Assembly (NCBI RefSeq): GCF_037975245.1
Contig: NC_092566.1
Span: 13,389,001-13,453,000 of the forward strand
Origin: Apostichopus japonicus
Taxonomy: Eukaryota > Echinodermata > Holothuroidea > Aspidochirotida > Stichopodidae
Reading direction: 5' to 3'
Length of the DNA: 64,000 nucleotides
In this document: positions 1 to 7,698 of the stretch, one piece after another
Layout of the letters: each line of letters opens with the position of its first letter
Position numbering within the stretch: position 1 is the stretch's first letter
Position numbers and translations under genes: made by a program
Notes under the pieces: model-generated
The model's database searches: none
Told to the model about the DNA's origin: nothing
What the model saw: only the letters and a program-made list of their open reading frames with translations

Positions 1-51
1 GACACAAGAGTATGTAGTCCCCAAATCAATACCAACTGCTGGAGCTGTCAT
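1..51 (-). CDS. HSP70: HSP70-family chaperone (HSC70/HSPA8-like), N-terminal 17 codons, runs off left edge
   Basis: Read on the minus strand from position 51, the frame is MTAPAVGIDLGTTYSCV. This is the hallmark start of cytosolic HSP70: the IDLGTTYSCV phosphate-1 loop of the actin-like ATPase domain, the first HSP70 signature. The family holds and releases unfolded client proteins in an ATP-driven cycle with J-domain and nucleotide-exchange partners, in the cytosol and nucleus. Only about 17 of the usual ~640-650 residues are present; the rest lies left of position 1. The start has A at -3. A pyrimidine-rich stretch ending in TTTAG lies 11 nt upstream of the ATG on this strand (about 63-80), so a 5'UTR intron ending there is possible, as in constitutive HSC70 genes. 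Cytosolic family assignment is firm; cognate versus heat-inducible cannot be decided from 17 codons. I saw no clear heat-shock element (alternating GAA/TTC) nearby. Confidence 0.9.
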   Translation of the reverse strand, partial: MTAPAVGIDLGTTYSCV

Positions 52-1189
52 GTTTCTTTAATCTAAATTTAAAAGGAGAAAATGGGTATTTAATTCCCAA
101 AAATTAAGCCTTGAACAAATGCGGGCCATAAACCCTGTCTATCCATCAATCCTTCTGGCTCTCATCATATGTTGAAAGGCTGTTGCTCGCAGGCCATTGG
201 CTTGGTCCTGAGGAAATGTATCCAAGTTGTTGCCTACCTTAGGGGCTGCATAAATGTTTATATGTAAAGTGGATCAAAGGTCATTCGGTGTCAAGTCAGG
301 TCCATACATGAAATCCTTTACAATGCTTCCTATTCTAGGGTTTTCATCTGAAAATTTGTGGTAGTGGTTGATAGGGGCATGGGCACAAAAGGTTTGCAAG
401 TATAAGATGTCAAAGGTCATGTCAGGAAGTAACTAGCTGCAAGCAAAATATTTTCAAAGTACCAAAGTTAGTAACAATAAGCAAGTGCTAGCGAGGTAAA
501 GAAAGAGCACAGTAATGTAAGGTCAAAGGTCATGGGCAACTATTAGCAGCCAAATCAAAGAACGATTGAAACTTATGTCACTGTGCAGATTTCCACTATT
601 CAGTCTTTGAAGTAACACTACGCAGTACAGAAGAATAGTTTCGGCCTCACCTTGAGCATGTTACACAGAGAATCATAAAATTGGTTGCACTACATGGGAA
701 TTTCTCTAGATAAATTTCCCCCAGAGGTCAAACTGTGCACTGGTTTCATTTCAATAAAATATGTTTAAGGGATATTATTTGTGGGAAGCCTTTTTCTGAA
801 AAATAGGCTTGAGCTAGTCTGTTACTCAATGGATATTAGGGATTTATTGCAATGTAGTGGATATGGGTTCTGTCAATCACAACAATTGCTGGATAGTAGA
901 CAATTCTTGTCATGTCTGCACAAGTGCTTGTAAGTGGGAATTTAGGCCAAGGTTATGTGAGGCTTTTAACCAATTCTTTGCAACTAGTGCTTCTCCTCCA
1001 AAGCATGTGTTTACTATGACCGTTACTTCTAAAAGATCTTCCCTGGCTTACTAATGATTTTCGAGTAAAGTTCAAAGTATTCCTATACTTGCATTTATAC
1101 TCATGATTTACAACAACCTGTTTATCTCACTAACCTTCTTTCATCTCACCCTTCTGTATGTACAGTACATTACGTTTGACAAACAAATC
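52..1189. other. HSP70 upstream region, no gene seen
   Basis: Noncoding in all frames apart from short chance ORFs. It should contain the 5'UTR and promoter of the minus-strand HSP70 gene, but I see no convincing TATA box or heat-shock element. The motif CAAAGGTCAT recurs three times (near 274, 412 and 525); one instance forms a DR1 site listed separately. Confidence 0.5.
520..532 (+). promoter_or_regulatory. Perfect DR1 nuclear-receptor-type site (AGGTCA A AGGTCA)
   Basis: Two direct AGGTCA half-sites spaced by one base, the classical DR1 recognised by HNF4, COUP-TF and RXR-type receptors. It lies 470 bp upstream of the HSP70 start. The same AGGTCA-rich wording occurs in dispersed repeats elsewhere in the window (33.2, 56.1 and 61.55 kb), so this may be repeat-derived rather than a selected promoter element. 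Confidence 0.3.
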
Positions 1190-1441
1190 AAACCTCTGTG
1201 TACCTATAAACCTTGTGTGACGGCTAACAGATTCAGAAGTTTTACTCTGGAGCAAGTTTTTGGAATCAGTTACCAGACCATCTTTGAACTTGTTCTAATC
1301 TATCCACTATTAAGAGTTTACTGAAGACTCATTTCTTTTCTGTTGTGCACTTCGTGTTGATGCTTTCCACTTTGTGAAGCGCCATGGGCAGATATTAGTT
1401 TCTTGGAGTGGCGCATATTTACATTATTATTGTTATTATTA
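1190..1441 (+). mobile_element. Decayed non-LTR retrotransposon (LINE), 3' end
   Basis: One plus-strand frame reads KFYSGASFWNQLPDHL, a stop, then TCSNLSTIKSLLKTHFF. This is the typical carboxy end of LINE reverse-transcriptase proteins (pattern W-N-x-L-P-D-x-L-R ... S-F-K-x-x-L-K-T-x-L-F); the stop is probably a decayed CGA arginine codon. It is followed by GAAGCGCCATGGGC, TGGAGTGGCGCATATTTA and an (ATT)n tail ending near 1441, the usual layout of a LINE 3'UTR and tail. Only the last ~90 codons are recognisable, and the 5' boundary is approximate. It is dead: truncated and with internal stops. Confidence 0.65.
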
Positions 1442-2722
1442 AAACGGCCATAATATGAAGTTTTTCATTCATGGTATTTGAAACTGCTAGTTTAATTGTG
1501 CAAGTCGCTTGCAGCAGTCAATTGAGCTGCAACATGTCTGATGTTCTAGTTACCTTTGCTGACCTCAAATAACCTTTAACAGAAAATAATATGGTTTTTG
1601 TTCTTACTTTGATGGATTTAATACTTAGCATGTATTCAGCTTTTACCATGCTCTATACTCTTGAAGTTACAATGTTTATAATCCAAAGAGTCACATACAC
1701 ATTATCTTCTTGGTTCAACAAAGAATCAAAATTAGCATCAATAACAATGATGTAAAAACCGTTATGCACATGAGTTTTACTTGCTCCCTTTACTATTAAA
1801 AAGATTTTTTGGTGGCTGCAGTGGATGATTTAGCAAACTTGCTGCAAACTTACTGCATCGTTATGCATAAACCATATCCTCACAGTGTTTTTACAATTGT
1901 ATTGCGTAGGATAAATCTTTCAAACTTTGGGGGTTTTCAACCAATAATGTGAAATAATAATAAGAAGAAGAAAGGTCTACCAAGCTCTGGCTGAGAAGAG
2001 CTTCAATATCGTTGACGATTAAACCAAAGCTGACCTCATGGAAAAGAGGAGATCGAAGAAAGAGGTGCAGGAACTTTTCCACCAGAGCAACAAACTGCAT
2101 TTTTCTGGGTGATGCTGGGGAGGCAGGGATGGACGATCGTTCGTATTTGGGCTGACTTCGTAGAGGGTTTGTAATTTTTTTTCCATGCCAAGGTCATTAT
2201 TGTATCTTCTACCTTTCGAAGCATCGAGTAAAGACAAACAAATTTTCAGCACACTAGACGCCTTGTTTTTTGACACTAACAGCTTTTGGTGTATGTGTCA
2301 CACCGTTTTCCTTACGGAATTAATGCATGCAGCGAGGATTTATTCACTGTTTGGATTGATACTTCACTTTCTTTACCCTTTTTCAATGGGACCCTGGACA
2401 CTCGGCTCTTATACCAATCTTAGATCACAGTTTGTGTCTGGTTTTCCCGTTGGATGTCAAAACATAGAGACGTCAAAACAAAGAGATGTCAGAACATAGG
2501 GATGTCACCGTATTTATGGATCATGGTTAATTTCCATTCCCCTCTCGCTTGGAGTGCTGAAATACCCATTTGACTTTGGCTTCATTACCTGCATGTCCAC
2601 TGAAACAAATCAACAAACTAAACAAATATCATCTTTGTGTTGTCCTTTTTAATTGTTACATGGGCATTTCTTTTACACATCAATCTATAACAATGAAAAA
2701 GGCCAGTTTATTTTGACACTAA
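1442..2722. other. Intergenic stretch, nothing assigned
   Basis: Several overlapping short open frames on both strands around 1890-2500 match nothing I recognise and look like chance ORFs. No RNA gene, tandem repeat or terminal-repeat element was seen here. Confidence 0.4.
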
Positions 2723-3089
2723 TTAAAGGGTGTGAAGATCTCGCGTAAAAAGAAACTTCTAATACCGGTAATCTGACCTAGTTTCGAATGATATGTAACA
2801 GAAGTGTACCACCATCGATCTTAGATAATACACACACAACTTGCTACCGTCAGTAATTTGACACTAGTGTACAGTCAGTACAAACAGCTGCGTTCAATAC
2901 CCACAGCACAGTGTATAAACGATACAGTGATGGACATCTCAGGTCCAGCTATAAAGATAACAATTGGTATCACGTTTCATTACTGTCTGCATTTTGTAGC
3001 GACACAAACAAAACGTCACTTGCAAGCAACAGAAAGTTAACGTTTTTGATGACCACACGCAGTTTGGGGCGAGTCTTCAATGCCTTTAA
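2723..3089 (+). mobile_element. TTAA-flanked MITE, family A, copy 1 (359 bp)
   Basis: The element occupies 2727-3085 between TTAA tetranucleotides at 2723-2726 and 3086-3089. Its ends are imperfect inverted repeats: AGGGTGTGAAGATCTCGC on the left and, read from the right end inward, AGGCATTGAAGACTCGCC. It has no coding capacity. A closely related inverted copy lies at about 4690-5070 and a partial copy at about 4150-4260. TTAA duplication is the piggyBac-type target preference, so a piggyBac-like transposase may have mobilised it; no transposase is present. The two open frames inside it (2858-3040 and 2911-3096) are not coding. Confidence 0.65.
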
Positions 3090-3858
3090 ACTATAACTAC
3101 CCTGGCTGATTACAACCTTGGTCAAGGTTTATGAACTTGAGACAATTGATACAGTATTTTTCATGGCATCACCACCCTTAACTTTTAGGAGAATATTTCT
3201 TACCTTGTTAAACACCTCCCCAATTTGAACATATTTTGTACACACTGGGTATAGCGACCCCTGTATAGGTTAGGGGTCCTACTAAAGCCTATACATGTAT
3301 AGGCTATGTCAGTTTATAAACTAGGCCTAGCCCTAAGCCAAGGTACCGGTCCTCCCAGACCCAATGCTGTGGTGAATTTGGGCAATGGTTAGCCTATGGC
3401 TGGACTCTAGTTGTAACTTGTATTTGGATCGTGTGTTTACCTACTATACCTGGTACCATATGTTAGTAATACAATATTTCTTAGCCAAGGCATATGCCTA
3501 GGTAACTATCTGGTTAATTTTAGGCCGTGAGATCTATTCTAGGCCTAGGAGCCTAGGTTATGACATATTAGGAGTAATTATAGAATACAGGGCCACTCGA
3601 TGATTCTATCTGAGCATCACCCCCCCCCCCCCCCCCTACGTATGACTATGAGGACATAATCTTAGTTCAGACCATACCTATGTTCGGATATGACTCTGTT
3701 TACTCTGACTCCGAGCATAAGATTTGGCTCGAAAAACGCAAGTGCTTTGTTAAAGAATAAGACTAGAGTGTGCTAGGTGTCGTGAGGCTCAACTTCCTCG
3801 CTGTGTTACTTACCCGTAGATTTCCGCATCACGAGACCCTGAAAAGAAAAGAAAGGCC
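3090..3858. other. Intergenic stretch with poly-C run
   Basis: No gene seen. It contains a 17-base poly-C run at 3620-3636 and a locally palindromic AGGCCTA-rich patch at about 3270-3560 (for example CCTATACATGTATAGG). Nothing else was assigned. Confidence 0.45.
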
Positions 3859-4122
3859 GTGGCTATTCTTACGACTAGTTGTAACAATTATTTATTAACT
3901 ATTCTTACGACATCAGCGAATTCATGCGCAGTAAAGTAAATAAAGCAACTTCGCATGTAGTAGGGTTAATCTTAACCCTAACCCTAATCCTAACCCTAAC
4001 CCTTACCCTAATCGGAAAATAATGGTAACTCCTAGTCGTAAAAATAGTACACTTGGTTGTAAAATAGCAACTGCGCATGCGTAATCGGAAATTATTGTTA
4101 CAACTAGTCGTAAGAATAGCCA
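3859..4122. mobile_element. Foldback MITE with about 30-bp inverted termini and an internal telomere-like tract
   Basis: The left end begins GTGGCTATTCTTACGACTAG and continues for about 30 bases. The right end (about 4092-4122) is its exact reverse complement over about 30 bases, so the whole ~264-bp unit can fold back. An 11-base direct repeat TGAAAAGAAAA flanks it at a short distance on both sides (3840-3850 and 4126-4136) and may be a target-site remnant or chance. The interior carries TTAACCCTAACCCTAA-type repeats at 3966-4012. There is no coding capacity; superfamily not assigned. Confidence 0.6.
3966..4012. repeat. Interstitial telomere-like (TTAGGG/CCCTAA)n tract
   Basis: About seven units of CCCTAA with some variants (CCCTAAT, CCCTTA) in about 47 bases. 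TTAGGG is the canonical animal telomere repeat. Here the tract is inside a small inverted-repeat element and far from any sign of a chromosome end (unique genes on both sides), so it is interstitial. Confidence 0.75.
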
Positions 4123-4146
4123 CTTTGAAAAGAAAACTACTCCAAA

Positions 4147-5070
4147 CGTTAAAGGTACCACGTTTCATTACTGTCTGCATTTTGTAGCGACAAGAGAAAA
4201 ACTTCACTTACAAACAACGAAAAGTTTACTTTTTTCGGATGGCCGCACGCGGGTGGGGCGTATGGAAAGCCGTTTTAACATTTAATAAGGAATTTCAGAT
4301 ATCTCAAATTAAAATTACAGATATCTCCAATTTATTTAAGATATCTACAAATAATTGCAGATATCTTAAATTCAATTTCAGATGTCTCGAAATACCAGAG
4401 AATTTCAGATAGCTGAAACTGAATTCGAGATATCTGAAATTGAATTTGAATTCGGGATATCTGAAATTGAATTCTAGATATCTGAAATTGAATTCAGGAT
4501 ATCTGCAATTCTAGTTCAGATATCTGAAATAGAATTTCAGATATCTCGAATTCAATTTTAGATATCTGAAAAAGAATTGCAGATATCTCGAATTCAATTG
4601 CAGATATCTCGAATTCAATTACAGATATCTCGAATTCAATATCAGATATCTGAAAATTCCCGATTAAATGTTAAAGTGGCTTTCCATGGGGGCGAGTCTT
4701 GAGACTGAAGATTCGCCCCAAACCGTGTGCGGCCATCCGGAAAAAAAGTTAACTTTCTGTTGCTTGCAAGTGACGTTTTGTTCGTGTCGCTACAAAATGC
4801 AGACAGTAATGAGAAACGTGATACCTTGTTATCTTTAGCTGGACCAGAGATGTCCATCGCTGTAGCGTTTGTGTACTGTGCTGTGGGTATTGACCGCAGC
4901 TGTATGTACTGACTGTACACTAGTGTTTAATTACCGACGGTAGCAAGCAGTGTGTGTGTATTTTCTGGGATCGATGGTGGTGTTTAACACTTCTGTGTTA
5001 CCTCATTCGAAACTAGGTCAAATTTCCGGCATTAGACGTTTCTTTTTGCGTGAGTCTTCACCCTTTTTAA
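4147..5070. mobile_element. Composite foldback: family A MITE, partial and full inverted copies around an AGATATCT array
   Basis: The right half (about 4690-5070) is the reverse complement of the MITE at 2727-3085 and ends in TTAA at 5067-5070. The left arm (about 4150-4260) is a partial copy in the opposite orientation. Between them both arms share a second inverted repeat starting ATGGAAAGCC (4262-4304 and 4645-4687, about 42 bp, few mismatches), which brackets the AGATATCT tandem array. The result is a large palindrome with arms of roughly 150-180 bp and a ~340-bp loop. The open frames here (4642-4920 and 4727-4912) are shadows of the repeat. Confidence 0.6.
4295..4660. repeat. Tandem array of AGATATCT-centred palindromic units
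   Basis: About fifteen degenerate units of roughly 21-27 bp, each built on GATATC with flanks such as CAGATATCTCGAATTCAATT or its mirror. Units occur in both orientations, and each is itself near-palindromic (GAATTCAA...TTGAATTC and AGATATCT). The array forms the loop of the larger inverted repeat described around it. Confidence 0.8.
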
Positions 5071-5533
5071 GGGGAAAGGTATATTCCATGCAACACCGGT
5101 TTCAACACTTTTTTCTGTGCGTGTTTTTGTCCCTTCTGTTACTGCCAACTTGTCATTTAACCTCTGTAGAAGATCCTGCATGCTAGGATCGAAACGAGAT
5201 CACTGTTCACGAATTACGAGAGCCCAGTGTGTATATTTGTGGCTTTAAGAATAAGCAGACGGAAATGTAGGCTAAACTATAGGTGACCTTTCGTTCAACT
5301 TACTTCACCGCAATGGGATTAGTGATATACGGAATTAATTTATCGGGACGTTTTAAGATAACATTTATTTTATCCTCTGAAATTAAAGTGACTGATCTAT
5401 ATACACGTTCCCCTCGATGTCCCTTCATCCCGACCCCCCTCCCGCTCACGGAGTCTATCATCAGACTTCAACAGCCCTTTATATTACTTGGATAGTGATC
5501 TTTCTAAAGACTTCCGATTATTTAAAACACCAG
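5071..5533. other. Intergenic stretch, nothing assigned
   Basis: No homologous frame, RNA gene or repeat was recognised; the short open frames are chance-like. Confidence 0.4.
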
Positions 5534-5577
5534 GTGCGTATCCAGGGGGGGGCGTTGGGAGCGCGCGCCCCCCGGGT
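5534..5577 (+). mobile_element. Terminus of the CAGG(T/C)GCGTA-family repeat
   Basis: Starts CAGGTGCGTATCCAGG and continues into a GC-rich GCGCGCGCCCCCCGGG block. The same terminus occurs in reverse at 7698 (CAGGCGCGTATCCAGG) and 6300 (CAGGCGCGTAGCCAGG). Only the end of the element is present before the purine tract starts. Confidence 0.5.
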
Positions 5578-5697
5578 AAGAAAAAGAGGAGAGAAAAAAA
5601 AAGAGAAGAAAAAAGGGAAAAAAAGGGGAAAAAGAGGAGGAGGAGAGGAAGGAAGAGAAAAGAAAAAGAAGAAAGAGAGAAGGAGAAAAGGAGGGAG
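5578..5697 (+). repeat. 120-nt uninterrupted homopurine tract
   Basis: Every base from 5578 to 5697 is A or G (poly(GA)-like, mixed AAAG, GGAG and GAAA units); purine-rich DNA continues to about 5745. Long homopurine-homopyrimidine DNA can form intramolecular triplexes. The lysine/glutamate/arginine-rich open frames (5417-5743 and 5488-5700) and the phenylalanine/serine-rich minus frame (5522-5806) are artefacts of this composition. Confidence 0.9.
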
Positions 5698-6070
5698 TAA
5701 AAGAAAAACGCGAAGACACCGGGAAGAGAAAGAGGAACAGTGACATCATTACAGCGCTGAAGGGTAGCCAGTGACGAATCAATGATTTCGTAAAAGTGTG
5801 CCTCACCCTACCCCTTACACCGACAACTCCATTTTTTTGACGTTTCCATTTCCCCTCTCACTAATGATCTATATATATACTATATATGGTCTATCATAAC
5901 GCGTGTGTAGAATTGTGCTATGAAACTGTGGCTGGTCTCGAACTCTACCGTGTCGTCGGGGAACATGACGCATTTTGGGATGGGGCGACCGCCCCCCCCC
6001 CATTCCGCTTTTTTTATAAATGATATCGCTAAGTAATTTCAAAATAGAAAGTGCTTAGATGCAACTTACA
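5698..6070. other. Intergenic stretch, nothing assigned
   Basis: Contains a short TA-rich patch near 5870-5888 and a poly-C run at about 5991-6001. No gene was seen. Confidence 0.4.
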
Positions 6071-6300
6071 AGGCCTGGGAAGTGTCATTTCCAGCGATCT
6101 GGGAGACATTTTCGGCCAAAATTTGCTTGTACGCTTCGCGCTAACAAATGGTCCTGGGTAGTGCCATTTCCAGCGATCTGGGAGGCATTTTCGGCCAAAA
6201 TTTTCTCGTACGCTTCGCGCCAACCTATGGTGGCGCTACGCTTAGATAATTTGCCTACAGGCTTCGCCCCTCCCTTGGCAAATTCCTGGCTACGCGCCTG
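6071..6300 (-). mobile_element. CAGGCGCGTA-family element with internal duplication
   Basis: On the minus strand it begins CAGGCGCGTAGCCAGG at 6300. It contains TATCTAAGCGTAGCGCCACC-type sequence and then two tandem copies of a ~105-bp module (GCGCGAAGCGTAC...AAATTTTGGCCGAAAATG...CAGATCGCTGGAAATG). Single-module relatives lie at 6849-7013 and 7543-7698. No coding capacity; superfamily unknown to me. Open frames at 6029-6318 on both strands are shadows. Confidence 0.6.
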
Positions 6301-6411
6301 TTCGAATTTGTAACGCAAACAGCAGATATCACATCATATCAGTGAGCATGAAAATGGCGTTTCAGGATGAAAATCCTCAAAACTGTCCTACTTGCCTGAA
6401 AAAATAACCAA

Positions 6412-6500
6412 AAGTTTTCGCGCGCGAAGCGCGCGTTCAACGTGTCAATGTCAATATCATATAAGCAAGCATCGGTTATTACATCGCATGCCATCATGTA
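6412..6500. repeat. Short dispersed repeat with CGCGCG palindrome (copy 1)
   Basis: Contains TTTTCGCGCGCGAAGCGCGC and, further on, CATCGGTTATTACATCGCAT. A related segment in the opposite orientation lies at about 11150-11215 and shares TTTCGCGCGCGAA and CATCGGTTAGTACATCACAT. The family was not identified. Confidence 0.4.
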
Positions 6501-6848
6501 CCGTACGGTCCGTTCAAATTGCGCAGTATACCGCGGGATGCATGTAAACAACGACAATGTCTCATGTAGATGTATAAAAAGCATGGAGGTCCAATTATGT
6601 CAACAGTTTCTTTTACATTAGTAATGGCGAATTAGGGGCTGCACCCCCGCCGAGCAATGGCGGAGCGTCCATACGATCAGGGGGGCGGATGCCCCCCTGA
6701 CGGACTCAAATGGACTGCTGGCCACTTTTTACTGATTCTAGATTATTGACTTTTTTATTGCGCTCTCATCTACTTATTGACATTTGTCACATTTTGTTGG
6801 TGTAATTTGGCGATGACACCCTATTCTTCGTTTATCTGCAAATTAGCC

Positions 6849-7013
6849 AGGCCCTGAAAGGGTCATTTTCGGCGATCTAGGGAGTATCTTTACTCAAAAA
6901 TTGTCTGTGCGCTACGCGCCAACCAGTGGTGGCGCTCTGCTTAGATAGTGTCGAAAGCGCCCCTACAGACCATTCTCGCCACTCCTGACCAATACCCCTA
7001 GCTCCGCCACTGC
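6849..7013 (-). mobile_element. CAGTGGCGGAGCTAGG-ended relative of the CAGGCGCGTA family
   Basis: On the minus strand it starts CAGTGGCGGAGCTAGG at 7013. It shares with the other copies the block TATCTAAGCAGAGCGCCACC and a diverged GATCGCCGAAAATG module. A nearby fragment at about 6640-6720 (AATGGCGGAGCG...GGGGGGCGGATGCCCCCCTG) is of the same general kind. Confidence 0.5.
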
Positions 7014-7542
7014 CGCCGCGCCTCCTGCGCCTATGTGTGTAGTGTTCGGTTTCGGAAATATCTGCTATTTTTTCATTTCCTTCAACCAAGTTTTATAATA
7101 GCCGTTATAAGAGGTTTAATATTTCTACACCAATAAATTAACTGTGTCTGAATTTTCGAAAATTTCTGACCAACATTCTGCATCACACTTCCCTCTACTC
7201 GTGCAATTTTGACCGGTCTGTTAGAGGTTCAATGAAGTTTTTCTATATTGGTTGTCCATAGATGAAATTTTGTACAACATTATGGGTATGTTTTGAAGTG
7301 AGTTTATTCACGAGAAATGTGAATTTTCAAATTCTGAACAAATTTGGGGCTTAAAACCTTGAAAAGTGAGGCTGACGGGTATTGTGGGCCGCGACGTAGA
7401 ATCACCTACAAAAGCAAAGACCCACAGGAGATGCGATCAGGTCGAACATGATGTGTGCCGGGTTGACAATCTTCAAAAAGGTTATGGATGGAAAAAAAAA
7501 CTATTAGGAAATACTTGGTTCTCAGGCCAAAAGTGTACATCT
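7014..7542. other. Intergenic stretch, nothing assigned
   Basis: No gene, repeat or RNA was recognised. Confidence 0.4.
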
Positions 7543-7698
7543 GGTTGGTCATTTCAAGCCCGAGAAGTGCCGTTTCCGGTGATCTGGGGGGTATCAAAAC
7601 CAGAAATTTTCTTGTACGCTGCGCGCCAACCGATGGTGGCGCTCCGCTTAGATAGTAATTCGCGCCCCCCGGGTTAGAAAATCCTGGATACGCGCCTG
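7543..7698 (-). mobile_element. CAGGCGCGTA-family element, third copy
   Basis: On the minus strand it begins CAGGCGCGTATCCAGG at 7698, passes through CCCGGGGGGCGCG and CTATCTAAGCGGAGCGCCAC, and ends in the GATCACCGGAAACGGCACTT module. The overlapping 138-codon minus frame (7406-7822) follows the repeat and is not regarded as a gene. Confidence 0.55.

Noticed and set aside
1891-2499. Cluster of overlapping frames on both strands near 2 kb
   Set aside because: Frames of 62-104 codons on both strands conflict with each other and none shows a recognisable family pattern.
3966-4012. Chromosome end or telomere
   Set aside because: The CCCTAA tract is only about 47 bp, lies inside an inverted-repeat element and has conserved genes on both sides of it.
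5417-5806. Highly charged protein (108 codons plus, 94 codons minus)
   Set aside because: Frames are produced by the 120-nt homopurine tract; no natural protein composition or start context supports them.
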